Source: Mobiluncus porci (GTDB lineage: Bacteria; Actinomycetota; Actinomycetes; Actinomycetales; Actinomycetaceae). From it: a stretch of DNA of 61,582 nt. The notes below the pieces were generated by a model. That model saw only the letters and a program-made list of their open reading frames with translations. It had not been told where the DNA came from and did not search any database. The stretch lies in assembly GCF_009695935.1 (NCBI RefSeq), contig NZ_VUMY01000016.1, positions 1 through 61,582 on the forward strand. The letters are read 5' to 3'. This document shows positions 26,031 through 33,575 of this stretch, piece by piece. Every line of letters begins with the position of its first letter. Position 1 is the first letter of the stretch. The translations under genes were made by a program, and so were the position numbers.

Positions 26031-26996
26031 TTACTGCTGGGGCCTCGTGGCACGTGGCTCCGGAGCGGGAGCCGGTCGCTGTTCTCCCGCTTTCACCGCC
26101 GTAAACAGCGAGTTGCGCAACTCCGTCATCGCATCGTTGACCCCACCGGGATTGGAGGGGAGCATCAGGGTTTGAGTGTTGGAGGCCTTCGCCACCTCTT
26201 GAAGGGTGTCAAAGTACTGGGTCAACAAGAGCATTTCTTGAGCCTCCGCGCCGATACCGGCATCACGCAAGGACTCGTACTGCTCCACGAGGCCGTCCAC
26301 AATGGCTTTACGCTGAGCCGCAATACCCTCACCTTGGAGGCGTTTGTATTCCGCATCAGCCTCGGCCTGCTTCACAATCTTGATTTTTTCCGCTTCGGCG
26401 AGGCTGATAGCGGCTTCGCGCTCCCGCTGGGCGGCGTTAATGGAGTTCATCGAGGCGCGCACTGTCGGATCCGGGTTGATGTCGGTGACGAGTGTGTTGA
26501 TGATGGCGAAACCATAGGCATTCATCGCCGCAGACAGCGTGGTTTCCACGTCTTGCGCAATCTGGTCTTTGGAGGAAAACGCGTCATCAAGGTCGAGTTT
26601 AGCCAGCGAAGTACGCACGCGGTCATAGACGTATGACTGAATCTGGCGTTCCGGGTTCGCCAGACGGTAGTAGGAGTCGGCGACGCTCTGGACCTGGTAT
26701 TGCACCGAGACAGGAATCGTCACAAAGACATTGTCCTTGGTCTTGGTTTCCACCACGGAGTCGAGTTGCATAATCCGCAGGGGGACTTTCTTGGCGATAC
26801 GATCCACAATCGGAATTTTTATTCGCAAACCGGGCAGAGCCACTTTGTGGAATTTACCGAAACGTTCAATGATGTAGTTGGTTTGCTGTTTCACCACGTA
26901 GATCGAGCCGGTCGCGAGAAAAATAATCAGGAGAACCACAATCAGTCCGATGATGAAACTCATCATCCCACCAGCAAGGGTAACAAGAGCTTCCAT
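26031..26996 (-). CDS. SPFH/band 7 membrane protein (stomatin/QmcA-like)
   Basis: A 321-residue protein with an N-terminal membrane helix, then the SPFH domain (YVVKQQTNYIIERFGKF..., VPLRIMQLD), a coiled coil rich in Ala and Glu (INAAQREREAAISLAEAE), and a Pro-rich tail. Such proteins oligomerise on the membrane and affect membrane protein quality or microdomains. The start at 26996 has AAAGG upstream. No NfeD partner is adjacent. Confidence 0.85.
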   Translation of the reverse strand: MEALVTLAGGMMSFIIGLIVVLLIIFLATGSIYVVKQQTNYIIERFGKFHKVALPGLRIKIPIVDRIAKKVPLRIMQLDSVVETKTKDNVFVTIPVSVQYQVQSVADSYYRLANPERQIQSYVYDRVRTSLAKLDLDDAFSSKDQIAQDVETTLSAAMNAYGFAIINTLVTDINPDPTVRASMNSINAAQREREAAISLAEAEKIKIVKQAEADAEYKRLQGEGIAAQRKAIVDGLVEQYESLRDAGIGAEAQEMLLLTQYFDTLQEVAKASNTQTLMLPSNPGGVNDAMTELRNSLFTAVKAGEQRPAPAPEPRATRPQQ

Positions 26997-27071
26997 GTTT
27001 AACCTTTCAATCAACTATCCACTGCCAACACTTTCACTTTACCTTTAAATCGATAAATTATTCTCTGTAAT

Positions 27072-28463
27072 TTACTTAACTTCTTCAGGAAAAAGCCGAG
27101 TGCCGGCCCACAGTGCCACGAAGATGAGCAGGCATAGCATCCCGATCGTGAAGGCGAAAGCCAGGGAACCGAAATGGTAGGTGAGAGCGTAGACAATGCC
27201 GGCGTAGGCGATTAGGGAAGAAGCGCCGAAGGTGTCAGACACTTGCAGGGCAGAAGAGATTTTTCCGTGTTTGGCCGGGGGAGTCATGCCCAAGGAATGC
27301 ACCGAAGTAGCGGGATAAATCAGACCTACACTGAAACCGGCTAGACACCAGCCGATCAAAACCCACCAGCCGCCAAAGCCGTGAACAAGGGAAAGCATCG
27401 TAATCAAGGTTCCCAAGATTTGACCAAGCGGTCCAATTTTTGCGAAGAGGCGGAACTGTTTTTCATCAGGATAGCGCCCTTGAATCCACGAGCCTACCGC
27501 CCAGGTGACTCCACTCGCAGTCATGACCAGACCGGCTTGAGTGGGATTCCAGCCATGTACGTTCTTCAACATGAACGGGAGGAAAGTCTCGGTAGCGATA
27601 AATGTCCCGTTCAAAAGACCTCTGAAGGCGATAGTGGCCGGCACCCCGCGGCGAGCCAGGAATGTACCGGTCGGTAAAAGACGGCGGATAAAAATAAACA
27701 GCAACACCGTGATGACCAAGGTTCCGCCGAGAACATAGGCGTCAATCTCCTGGGGCTTGATGCCGGAAATAATCTGAAGCGCCCCGATGAGAGTGCCACT
27801 GGCCAAGGTGGCAAACATGAAACGTTTGCGCATTTTCAAGGGTTTAGTCGCGTGCAGAGGAGGAAACTGTTTGAATTTCACCCACATCACTGGCAAAAAT
27901 ATGATGAAAGCCAAGGGGGAGGAACCGAAAACCCACCGCCAGTGCACGTAGTCGACTAGGAATCCCGCCACGAGCGGCCCAAAGAGACTGGGAAGAACCC
28001 AGGCAATCGCGAAAGCCGCAAAGAAAGCGCCCTGTTTTCGCGGTAACACATAGGCACCCACCATGACATAGAGCGGCACAATCAGGAGCCCGCCACCGAG
28101 CCCCTGAATGCCGCGACCGACAACCAGCCAGCCTATCCCCGGAGAAAAAGTCGCCGCGAGAAGGCCCGAGAGGAACAAGACAATACCGGTGTACATGACG
28201 GGCTTGGGTCCCTTGGCATCCACCCACGGACCGGCCAAACCGGTGGAAACCAACTGGGTAGCGAGGGGAATCCCCGAGGCCAACGCATAGAACCGATTTC
28301 CCTGTAGCGAGTCCACAATAAACGGCATCGCGGTGGCTACAGCGACGGCCTCAAAGGCAACCAAAGTGATCATCCCCACGGCGATGATTTTGAACCAGGC
28401 CGCTAGATGCCCACTTAAATACAGGTTTTCGCTGTTATCGGCGGGAGAAGGGTTGGAACTCAT
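27072..28463 (-). CDS. Major facilitator superfamily transporter
   Basis: A 463-residue carrier with about 12-14 helices, probably a drug:proton antiporter of the DHA type. The loop GPWVDAKGPKPVMYTG after helix 2 and GRGIQGLGGGLLIVPLYVM are typical. The start at 28463 fits a TAGAAT box seven bases upstream; the ATG at 28472 overlaps that box. Substrate is unknown. Confidence 0.82.
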   Translation of the reverse strand: MSSNPSPADNSENLYLSGHLAAWFKIIAVGMITLVAFEAVAVATAMPFIVDSLQGNRFYALASGIPLATQLVSTGLAGPWVDAKGPKPVMYTGIVLFLSGLLAATFSPGIGWLVVGRGIQGLGGGLLIVPLYVMVGAYVLPRKQGAFFAAFAIAWVLPSLFGPLVAGFLVDYVHWRWVFGSSPLAFIIFLPVMWVKFKQFPPLHATKPLKMRKRFMFATLASGTLIGALQIISGIKPQEIDAYVLGGTLVITVLLFIFIRRLLPTGTFLARRGVPATIAFRGLLNGTFIATETFLPFMLKNVHGWNPTQAGLVMTASGVTWAVGSWIQGRYPDEKQFRLFAKIGPLGQILGTLITMLSLVHGFGGWWVLIGWCLAGFSVGLIYPATSVHSLGMTPPAKHGKISSALQVSDTFGASSLIAYAGIVYALTYHFGSLAFAFTIGMLCLLIFVALWAGTRLFPEEVK

Positions 28464-28470
28464 CGCACTC

Positions 28471-28476
28471 ATTCTA
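28471..28476 (-). promoter_or_regulatory. Probable leaderless -10 element for the MFS gene
   Basis: TAGAAT followed by seven bases and ATG on the minus strand. Confidence 0.35.
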
Positions 28477-28485
28477 GCGTTTCAA

Positions 28486-28533
28486 CCGAAAAGTCCGGAA
28501 CTCGCCAAGTGGCTTTGGTTCCGGACTTTTCGG
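28486..28533. terminator. Strong hairpin after the lipase gene
   Basis: CCGAAAAGTCCGGAAC and GTTCCGGACTTTTCGG form a perfect 16-bp stem with a 16-base loop, just past the lipase stop and before the MFS promoter. The TTTT lies inside the stem. Confidence 0.65.
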
Positions 28534-28545
28534 ATTGTGCAAGGA

Positions 28546-29604
28546 CTAAATCAGGTCTGACGCCTTCAGGTAGGCCTGGTAGCGGTAGCATTCCACCGGC
28601 ATCTGCCAAGACAGGTTGTCGGCGTTGAGCGCCCGCAACGTGAGCTGGAGAGCCACGTCGGAATACGGGATATTTTGGTGAAGATGCGCATCCGCGGGGC
28701 AGACGTCTTGCAAGGTCAGATTCTTAACCCCGGGCTCTTCGATAAAGGCATTGGTGTAAGGAGTCACCACGGTATCGAGTTTCGTGGAGATAACAGTGTA
28801 CTTGATGTCAGGGTAAGTCATGCCGCCCTCGTTCAGGGAGGTCAGCAATTCAGAATTGACCAACTGTTCCAAAAGCCCCTGTTGATTCGTCGCATCCAAC
28901 ACATCTGTTTTTATGCCGGGCCACTTGACGAGAAGTTTGTTGAAAAGTTCGTTCATCCCACCCATGGTCGTGCCGTGATTGTTCGGAACCAGACCGATGA
29001 GCTTGTCAACTTTCTTATCCCCGCCGTACCACTTGATGTAAGACCGCGGCAAAACGCCGCCACCCTGGGAATGTCCCACCAGGTCAACCTCTTGCGCACC
29101 GGTTGCCGCCAAGACACGGTCAACAAAACCGGCCATGAAAGCCGCGGTCTGTTTAATATCACCGGAGAAAGCCTTGTCATCATCGGTTACCACGTTGCCG
29201 TGAATATCTTTATGGGTAGAGGGGTTGTAGTTGAAAGTGAAAACACAGTAACCGGCCTGTTTGAGCCGAGGGGAGAAATAAGCCCAGGCCGCATAGGCAT
29301 CTTCGGCAGTTCCAGGAACGAGAACCACCGGATTTTGGCCCGCCTGCGGGACACAGTTGAAATCATTGGCTCCGAGAGGATTCAACCCGGGCTGCATGCC
29401 GGAGCGCGCCTTCGCAGAGAGGAACAAATGCAAATCCGGCCCATATCCGTTGGCCGGAACTCCCGCGGGGGAAGTGACGGCCTCAATACCGCCGGGGTTA
29501 TCAATCGTGGGTTCACTGGGGGCACCAACCGCGGTAACGGCGCCCAGGGAGACACCGAGCAAAACTGCCGAAGCTGCCAAGGCTAGGCGGGTTAAAGATT
29601 TCAC
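28546..29604 (-). CDS. Secreted lipase/esterase (alpha/beta hydrolase)
   Basis: A 352-residue exported hydrolase. The start is the GTG at 29604, with AAAGGAG six bases upstream, and gives a clean signal peptide (KSLTRLALAASAVLLGVSLG). The fold is that of the actinobacterial EstA/LipA group: VVLVPGTAEDAYAAW oxyanion region and nucleophile in LVGHSQGGGV. A Cys pair near each end may form a disulfide outside the cell. It probably hydrolyses host or environmental acylglycerols. Confidence 0.85.
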   Translation of the reverse strand: MKSLTRLALAASAVLLGVSLGAVTAVGAPSEPTIDNPGGIEAVTSPAGVPANGYGPDLHLFLSAKARSGMQPGLNPLGANDFNCVPQAGQNPVVLVPGTAEDAYAAWAYFSPRLKQAGYCVFTFNYNPSTHKDIHGNVVTDDDKAFSGDIKQTAAFMAGFVDRVLAATGAQEVDLVGHSQGGGVLPRSYIKWYGGDKKVDKLIGLVPNNHGTTMGGMNELFNKLLVKWPGIKTDVLDATNQQGLLEQLVNSELLTSLNEGGMTYPDIKYTVISTKLDTVVTPYTNAFIEEPGVKNLTLQDVCPADAHLHQNIPYSDVALQLTLRALNADNLSWQMPVECYRYQAYLKASDLI

Positions 29605-29737
29605 GTTTACTCCTTTGTAGGTTAAAACACCCATAAGGGTCAGATTTGAACCCGAGCGGGAGCAAATCGTTACGACCTGTTTACAAGTTGAATCCTAAAA
29701 GAAAGCTGGGAAAACTCCAAAAGTTTGTAATTGACAA

Positions 29738-29983
29738 TCAATTTACCAGGACTTTTTCGTCCACCATTCCGAGGTCAACCCAGGTTTCCAAAGACTCTCG
29801 AGCCTCCTCGGGAGTGAGGAGATCCATTGCGAAACCGTTCTGGATGAGAACATAGTCGCCAACTTTAGCCTCCGGGACATAGGCCATGCAGGCATCCTGC
29901 ACCTGACCGGCGACATCGATGCGCCCCATTGGCATCAGCCCAGGGGTGATAGACAGGATGCGGCACGGCACTCCCACACACAT
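29738..29983 (-). CDS. hypC: HypC-family hydrogenase chaperone (copy 1)
   Basis: An 81-residue HypC/HybG/HupF protein starting MCVGVP; Cys2 is the residue that carries the Fe(CN)2CO group and contacts the large subunit. It follows the degenerate large-subunit gene on the same strand after a 97-base gap. This suggests it serves that protein in particular, while the copy at 38159 lies with hypE and hypD. Confidence 0.85.
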   Translation of the reverse strand: MCVGVPCRILSITPGLMPMGRIDVAGQVQDACMAYVPEAKVGDYVLIQNGFAMDLLTPEEARESLETWVDLGMVDEKVLVN

Positions 29984-30080
29984 TGTTTCGCCTTTCGTTT
30001 ACTTGCTTCACGATTCTGACGTCGGTTCTTTTCCGCTCGGTTTACTGCGTTCACTTTCCAGCAAAGTAGCCGACTCGGAA

Positions 30081-31343
30081 TCACTCCGCTCCAATAATAT
30101 CGAGTTTGAGTCCCATCTGTCCGGGAGGCGCGGAACTAATCGGGAGGCAGGGATCGGCTTCGCGGATGGAGTCCTCCAGCGCCGCCTCGCGACCATCTGG
30201 GGTGGTCTCAGTCTCCGCGGCGCGGGTGAGGAGATCGGCTAGCCACGGTTCGTTTTGAGCCGTCGGGGTGAGAATGATGGATCTGGTGATAGTTCCACTG
30301 TCATCCACTTCGTAAGTGTGGGCCAAGATCCCCCGCGGACCATCCACAAGTCCGGTCGCCGTGCCAGCATGGATGGGTTCGGGAGACGCCACGACAGTTT
30401 CTGCGTCGGTTTCTACAAGGCGTTGCTGAAGTTCGGAGACAAGTTGAGAAGTCCGCTCCAGTACATGCAAAGTCACAATGGCGCGGGCTTCAGCAGCATC
30501 GCGGGCGCCTTTGAGCCAGCGTGCTTGCGCTGTTTTGGCTCGCACAGTGGAAAGTGAACCTATCGAGAGTTGGGATACCGGCCCGACTCGATAGCGTCCC
30601 GCTTCTTGACCAAGTGGTACAAAATAGGGGCGGGGCGCTGGCGAGCCAGGAATCTCCTCGGCAATCTTTTCGTTCCATTCACTAAACCCAAACTCCTCCA
30701 CAACCTCGCCGTTTCGAGAAACCCGCATTCGCGTTCCGAAAACGTCCGGATTCCCCTTCGCGTCAATCAGCGCCACGTCGAGGATTTGAGGTGAAACGAT
30801 GGGGGCGTGCTTTTTCGTTTCACCAAAAGCCGCCACCACCCGCTCGGCCGTGTCTATTGCCGCACTCACCCCATCGACCACCGCCTGCAGGTCCGTGGCG
30901 GCTGGCCAAGAAGTCACTCCCCCCGGACGCGCCGTTACCGGAAAATGCCCCGGGGAACCAGCCCCCACCAACATCAACTTGGAAAACTTTTTTAACGCAA
31001 TCCCCGCCTCGCGATCCACACTCACAAACCGCAGGGAGTGTGTCTCTACGATGGATCCGTAGTGCAAGAGTCGGCGCACCATTTCGGCGAGGTCACTAAC
31101 CGCACCGTCGCTGGTCAAAGCGTCCAAAGCGCGCATCCCCGCCAGATGATGAGCCACTGGGCAAATCCCACAGAGATGTTCGGTCATCTTGAGAGCCTCT
31201 CCGGCACCTTTTCCTACGAGCAAACCCTCAACCCGAGGCAGTCCGGTGAGGTCGAAGCGGGCGTGGCGTTTCCCGGACTCGTCAACTTCGACGACGACGC
31301 GGCCCTCGGTCGGGTCGATAATCTCCCCAATATTGATTTTCAT
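30081..31343 (-). CDS. Degenerate [NiFe]-hydrogenase large-subunit homologue
   Basis: The 420-residue protein is related to soluble (group 3-like) hydrogenase large subunits. The first metal motif is kept: EHLCGICPVAHH, Cys58 and Cys61. The C-terminal motif, normally DPCxxCxxH, reads DPCLPISSAPPGQM: Cys399 remains, but Ile402 replaces the second Cys and Ala405 replaces the His used for protease cleavage. Two of four Ni ligands would be present at most one per pair short, so normal catalysis is not expected. No second small subunit is in the window. Residues near VVAAFGETKKHAPIV are encoded by a copy of the 31-bp hairpin repeat. It is divergent from hypA across 23 bases. Confidence 0.8.
   Translation of the reverse strand: MKINIGEIIDPTEGRVVVEVDESGKRHARFDLTGLPRVEGLLVGKGAGEALKMTEHLCGICPVAHHLAGMRALDALTSDGAVSDLAEMVRRLLHYGSIVETHSLRFVSVDREAGIALKKFSKLMLVGAGSPGHFPVTARPGGVTSWPAATDLQAVVDGVSAAIDTAERVVAAFGETKKHAPIVSPQILDVALIDAKGNPDVFGTRMRVSRNGEVVEEFGFSEWNEKIAEEIPGSPAPRPYFVPLGQEAGRYRVGPVSQLSIGSLSTVRAKTAQARWLKGARDAAEARAIVTLHVLERTSQLVSELQQRLVETDAETVVASPEPIHAGTATGLVDGPRGILAHTYEVDDSGTITRSIILTPTAQNEPWLADLLTRAAETETTPDGREAALEDSIREADPCLPISSAPPGQMGLKLDIIGAE
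30791..30823. repeat. ATGGGGGCGT-loop hairpin, copy 2, inside a coding sequence
   Basis: GTGAAACG, a 17-base loop starting ATGGGGGCGTG, and CGTTTCAC. It matches copy 1 at nearly all positions, with an extra closing base pair. It lies in frame within the degenerate large-subunit gene. Confidence 0.7.
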
Positions 31344-31354
31344 AGGACTCCTGG

Positions 31355-31360
31355 GACAAT
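31355..31360 (+). promoter_or_regulatory. Possible leaderless -10 element for hypA
   Basis: GACAAT ends six bases before the hypA ATG at 31367. The first base departs from the TANNNT pattern. Confidence 0.3.
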
Positions 31361-31366
31361 AGGCGT

Positions 31367-31732
31367 ATGCATGAACTCGGGTTATTGACTTCCGTGGTGG
31401 AGGCGGTTGAGCGCGCCGCCGCGGAGGCTACCTCCAAGGTTAGCCGAGTTGAGAATGTCGCGCTCAAGGTCGGCACCCTTTCCGGTGCTGTTCCCGAGGC
31501 TCTCCACGGTTCTTGGCCCCTTGCTAAGGCCGGAACCATCTGCGAAGACGCGAGGCTCACGCTTGAGGTGATTCCCGCGACCGTTTTCTGTCCGACCTGT
31601 AATCGTGACGTAGAGATTGATGAATTCTTCGCCCTGACCTGTCCCGAGTGCGGCACCCCGACCGGGAACATGACCCACGGTCGCGAATTTGCGCTGGACT
31701 ACGTGGAGTGGTCAACAGAAGACAGTCCCTAG
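31367..31732 (+). CDS. hypA: HypA nickel-insertion protein
   Basis: A 121-residue HypA that helps load Ni into the hydrogenase large subunit. The N-terminal MHELGL holds the Ni-binding His2. The zinc site is formed by CPTC (about 86-89) and CPEC (about 103-106). It sits between two minus-strand genes: its 5' end faces the degenerate large subunit and its 3' end overlaps the protease gene by four bases. Its usual partner hypB is not in the window. Confidence 0.9.
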   Translation: MHELGLLTSVVEAVERAAAEATSKVSRVENVALKVGTLSGAVPEALHGSWPLAKAGTICEDARLTLEVIPATVFCPTCNRDVEIDEFFALTCPECGTPTGNMTHGREFALDYVEWSTEDSP

Positions 31733-32286
31733 ACCAACCACCTATCAAGGATTTCAGCCGCCATTTCAACCGCGCGGGGAATCCCACCCGCGGCCGCCGC
31801 GGTTAAACCGAGCCGCAAATCGACGTCTTCACCGACGACCCCGGCCACCTCCAACACGGCAGGCTCTCGCCCGGTCAACCGCGCGGAAGTTAAGATATCC
31901 AACAAGCCGACCTGGTGGGGCGACATTTTCATCGACAGCAGACGCGGGACATGGTCTCCGCTCAGATGCACGGCATCGCCGGCGCGGCGCCCCGCCCCGC
32001 CCGCCACCGAATCCAAGATCAGCAAATGCTCGGATTCTTGAACGACCGGTACAAGTTCCATGCCTCCGGTGCCACCCTCGACAAATTTCAGCTCCCCACC
32101 CGCTAGAGCCGTCGTCCACGCGGGCCGAGAATCAATCATTGCCTGGAGCCGCGAAAAAATCTCGAGGCCAATCCCGTCATCTCCCATAATCGGGTTGCCG
32201 ACTCCGAGGACTACAAAGCGCGCCCCACCAAAGCCAGAACCATCCACGCGGGAGAAGTCCGGCAAATCCTTAGTGAACTCGCCCAT
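31729..32286 (-). CDS. Hydrogenase maturation protease (HyaD/HoxM family)
   Basis: A 185-residue endopeptidase that removes the C-terminal tail of the large subunit after Ni insertion. Family motifs are VLGVGNPIMGDDGIGLE (with the Ni-sensing Glu or Asp), LLILDSVAGG and MSPHQVGL. The start overlaps the cytochrome b stop (TGATG). Its natural substrate is the large subunit at 33572-35314; the degenerate homologue lacks the cleavage-site His. Confidence 0.88.
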   Translation of the reverse strand: MGEFTKDLPDFSRVDGSGFGGARFVVLGVGNPIMGDDGIGLEIFSRLQAMIDSRPAWTTALAGGELKFVEGGTGGMELVPVVQESEHLLILDSVAGGAGRRAGDAVHLSGDHVPRLLSMKMSPHQVGLLDILTSARLTGREPAVLEVAGVVGEDVDLRLGLTAAAAGGIPRAVEMAAEILDRWLV

Positions 32287-33575
32287 CACACCTCGGGAGC
32301 GTCTACCGGCTTGGAACCGCGGCGGAGGTAAACCCCGCCGTTGATCATGGCCGAAACCCCGCCATTGCGCTCGGTGGAATCCGCGCGGAACGCCAGGTAG
32401 ATGTGGGCAATAACGAAAGCCCAGAACAGGAACATAATCACCGCGTGGAAATTCCGCAAGGCCGGAACCCCGAAGAGATAGTTCGGCGTGGCCAAAAAGC
32501 TCCAAATCGGATTGGCCGAAACATGCGGCAAAGCGTACAGCGCCAAACCGATAAGCATCTGGAACGCTCCGATGACGTAGATTCCCGTGTAAGTGAGCTG
32601 CTGCAAGGGGTTGTGCGCCACATAGAGTGGGCCTTCTTTGCGCAAGAACAGATATGCCCCGAGCGTCTCGCGAAGATACCGGAAGTCTTCCTTCTTCTTG
32701 AACGGCCAGAATGTTGACCAGCGCAGGTACCTGTCCTTCGAGGTGAAAGCCATGAAGGCACGCACCACCCCGACCGCAATCCAGGTGAAGGCGGCGGTGA
32801 AGTGGATAAAGCGCATCCATCCCATCAGGTAGCCAATCTCAATGCCACGGAAATAGGTGTCGCCGAAGAAAGGATTCATGATGTAGAAGCCGGTTACTGA
32901 CATGGTCACAATGAGAAACACGTTCAGCCAGTGCAAGAACCGCAGCCCTCCGGACCACACCTGGAGGCGAACCCAGTCGTCGCTGGTGGGAGTCAGGTCC
33001 TCGCCACTCAGACCCGTCCCGCGCGGACGCACATTGATGAATCCCTCCATCTGGAACGGCCCCAACTTGCCGTCTTCACCGACAGTTGCGGTCGCGACCC
33101 CGAGACAGCGGAAACCGCGAGAACCCGCCATTTGAGCGTTTTTGCGAAGCAAAGTGCGCTCCTCGCGCTTGACTTCGGCCACGTTCATGACTGATTCCAA
33201 GTCGCCGCGGGCGATAACCATCTTCAAATCGGGACCGAATTTGGTGCGTTTGAAGTTCGAAATCCGCGCCAGAGAATAGCGTCGGCCTTTCGGCGGGTCG
33301 AAATCCTCCGGCGGCACCTCGACGTTCGGAGCCCCGTGACGGAACTGGTAGGTCAGGGAGTCTTTCAAGGCGATGTCAACCGGATCGGTGCTGCCTTCGG
33401 GGGAAACGGCCGCCATGGTCAGTAAGCGCCGCATCGAAAGATCCCCGGAACTGAAACCGCCACCCACCTCGATACCTTGAGAGATGGTGTCCTCTTGAGA
33501 ACCGGGAGCAAAGAATTCCACTTCCTTTTCGGGAACTGCAGTTTTCTTCTCCGGGGTCTGAGTTTCGGTGCTCAT
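32286..33575 (-). CDS. Hydrogenase cytochrome b with an N-terminal P-type-ATPase N-domain-like region
   Basis: The C-terminal half (about 205-420) is the HyaC-type diheme membrane subunit that passes electrons from the hydrogenase to quinone. Heme-ligand candidates are in RFLHWLN, MRFIHFTAA, NFHAVIM and IAHIYLAF. Cytochromes of this family are usually about 230 residues. Here roughly 190 residues precede them, resembling the nucleotide-binding N domain of P-type ATPases: STDPVDIALKDSL (62-74), KMVIARGDLESVM (118-130) in place of the KGAP block, and GSRGFRCLGVATA (151-163). The phosphorylation (DKTGT) and HAD parts are absent. The start overlaps the large-subunit stop (ATGA). Confidence 0.8.
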   Translation of the reverse strand: MSTETQTPEKKTAVPEKEVEFFAPGSQEDTISQGIEVGGGFSSGDLSMRRLLTMAAVSPEGSTDPVDIALKDSLTYQFRHGAPNVEVPPEDFDPPKGRRYSLARISNFKRTKFGPDLKMVIARGDLESVMNVAEVKREERTLLRKNAQMAGSRGFRCLGVATATVGEDGKLGPFQMEGFINVRPRGTGLSGEDLTPTSDDWVRLQVWSGGLRFLHWLNVFLIVTMSVTGFYIMNPFFGDTYFRGIEIGYLMGWMRFIHFTAAFTWIAVGVVRAFMAFTSKDRYLRWSTFWPFKKKEDFRYLRETLGAYLFLRKEGPLYVAHNPLQQLTYTGIYVIGAFQMLIGLALYALPHVSANPIWSFLATPNYLFGVPALRNFHAVIMFLFWAFVIAHIYLAFRADSTERNGGVSAMINGGVYLRRGSKPVDAPEV

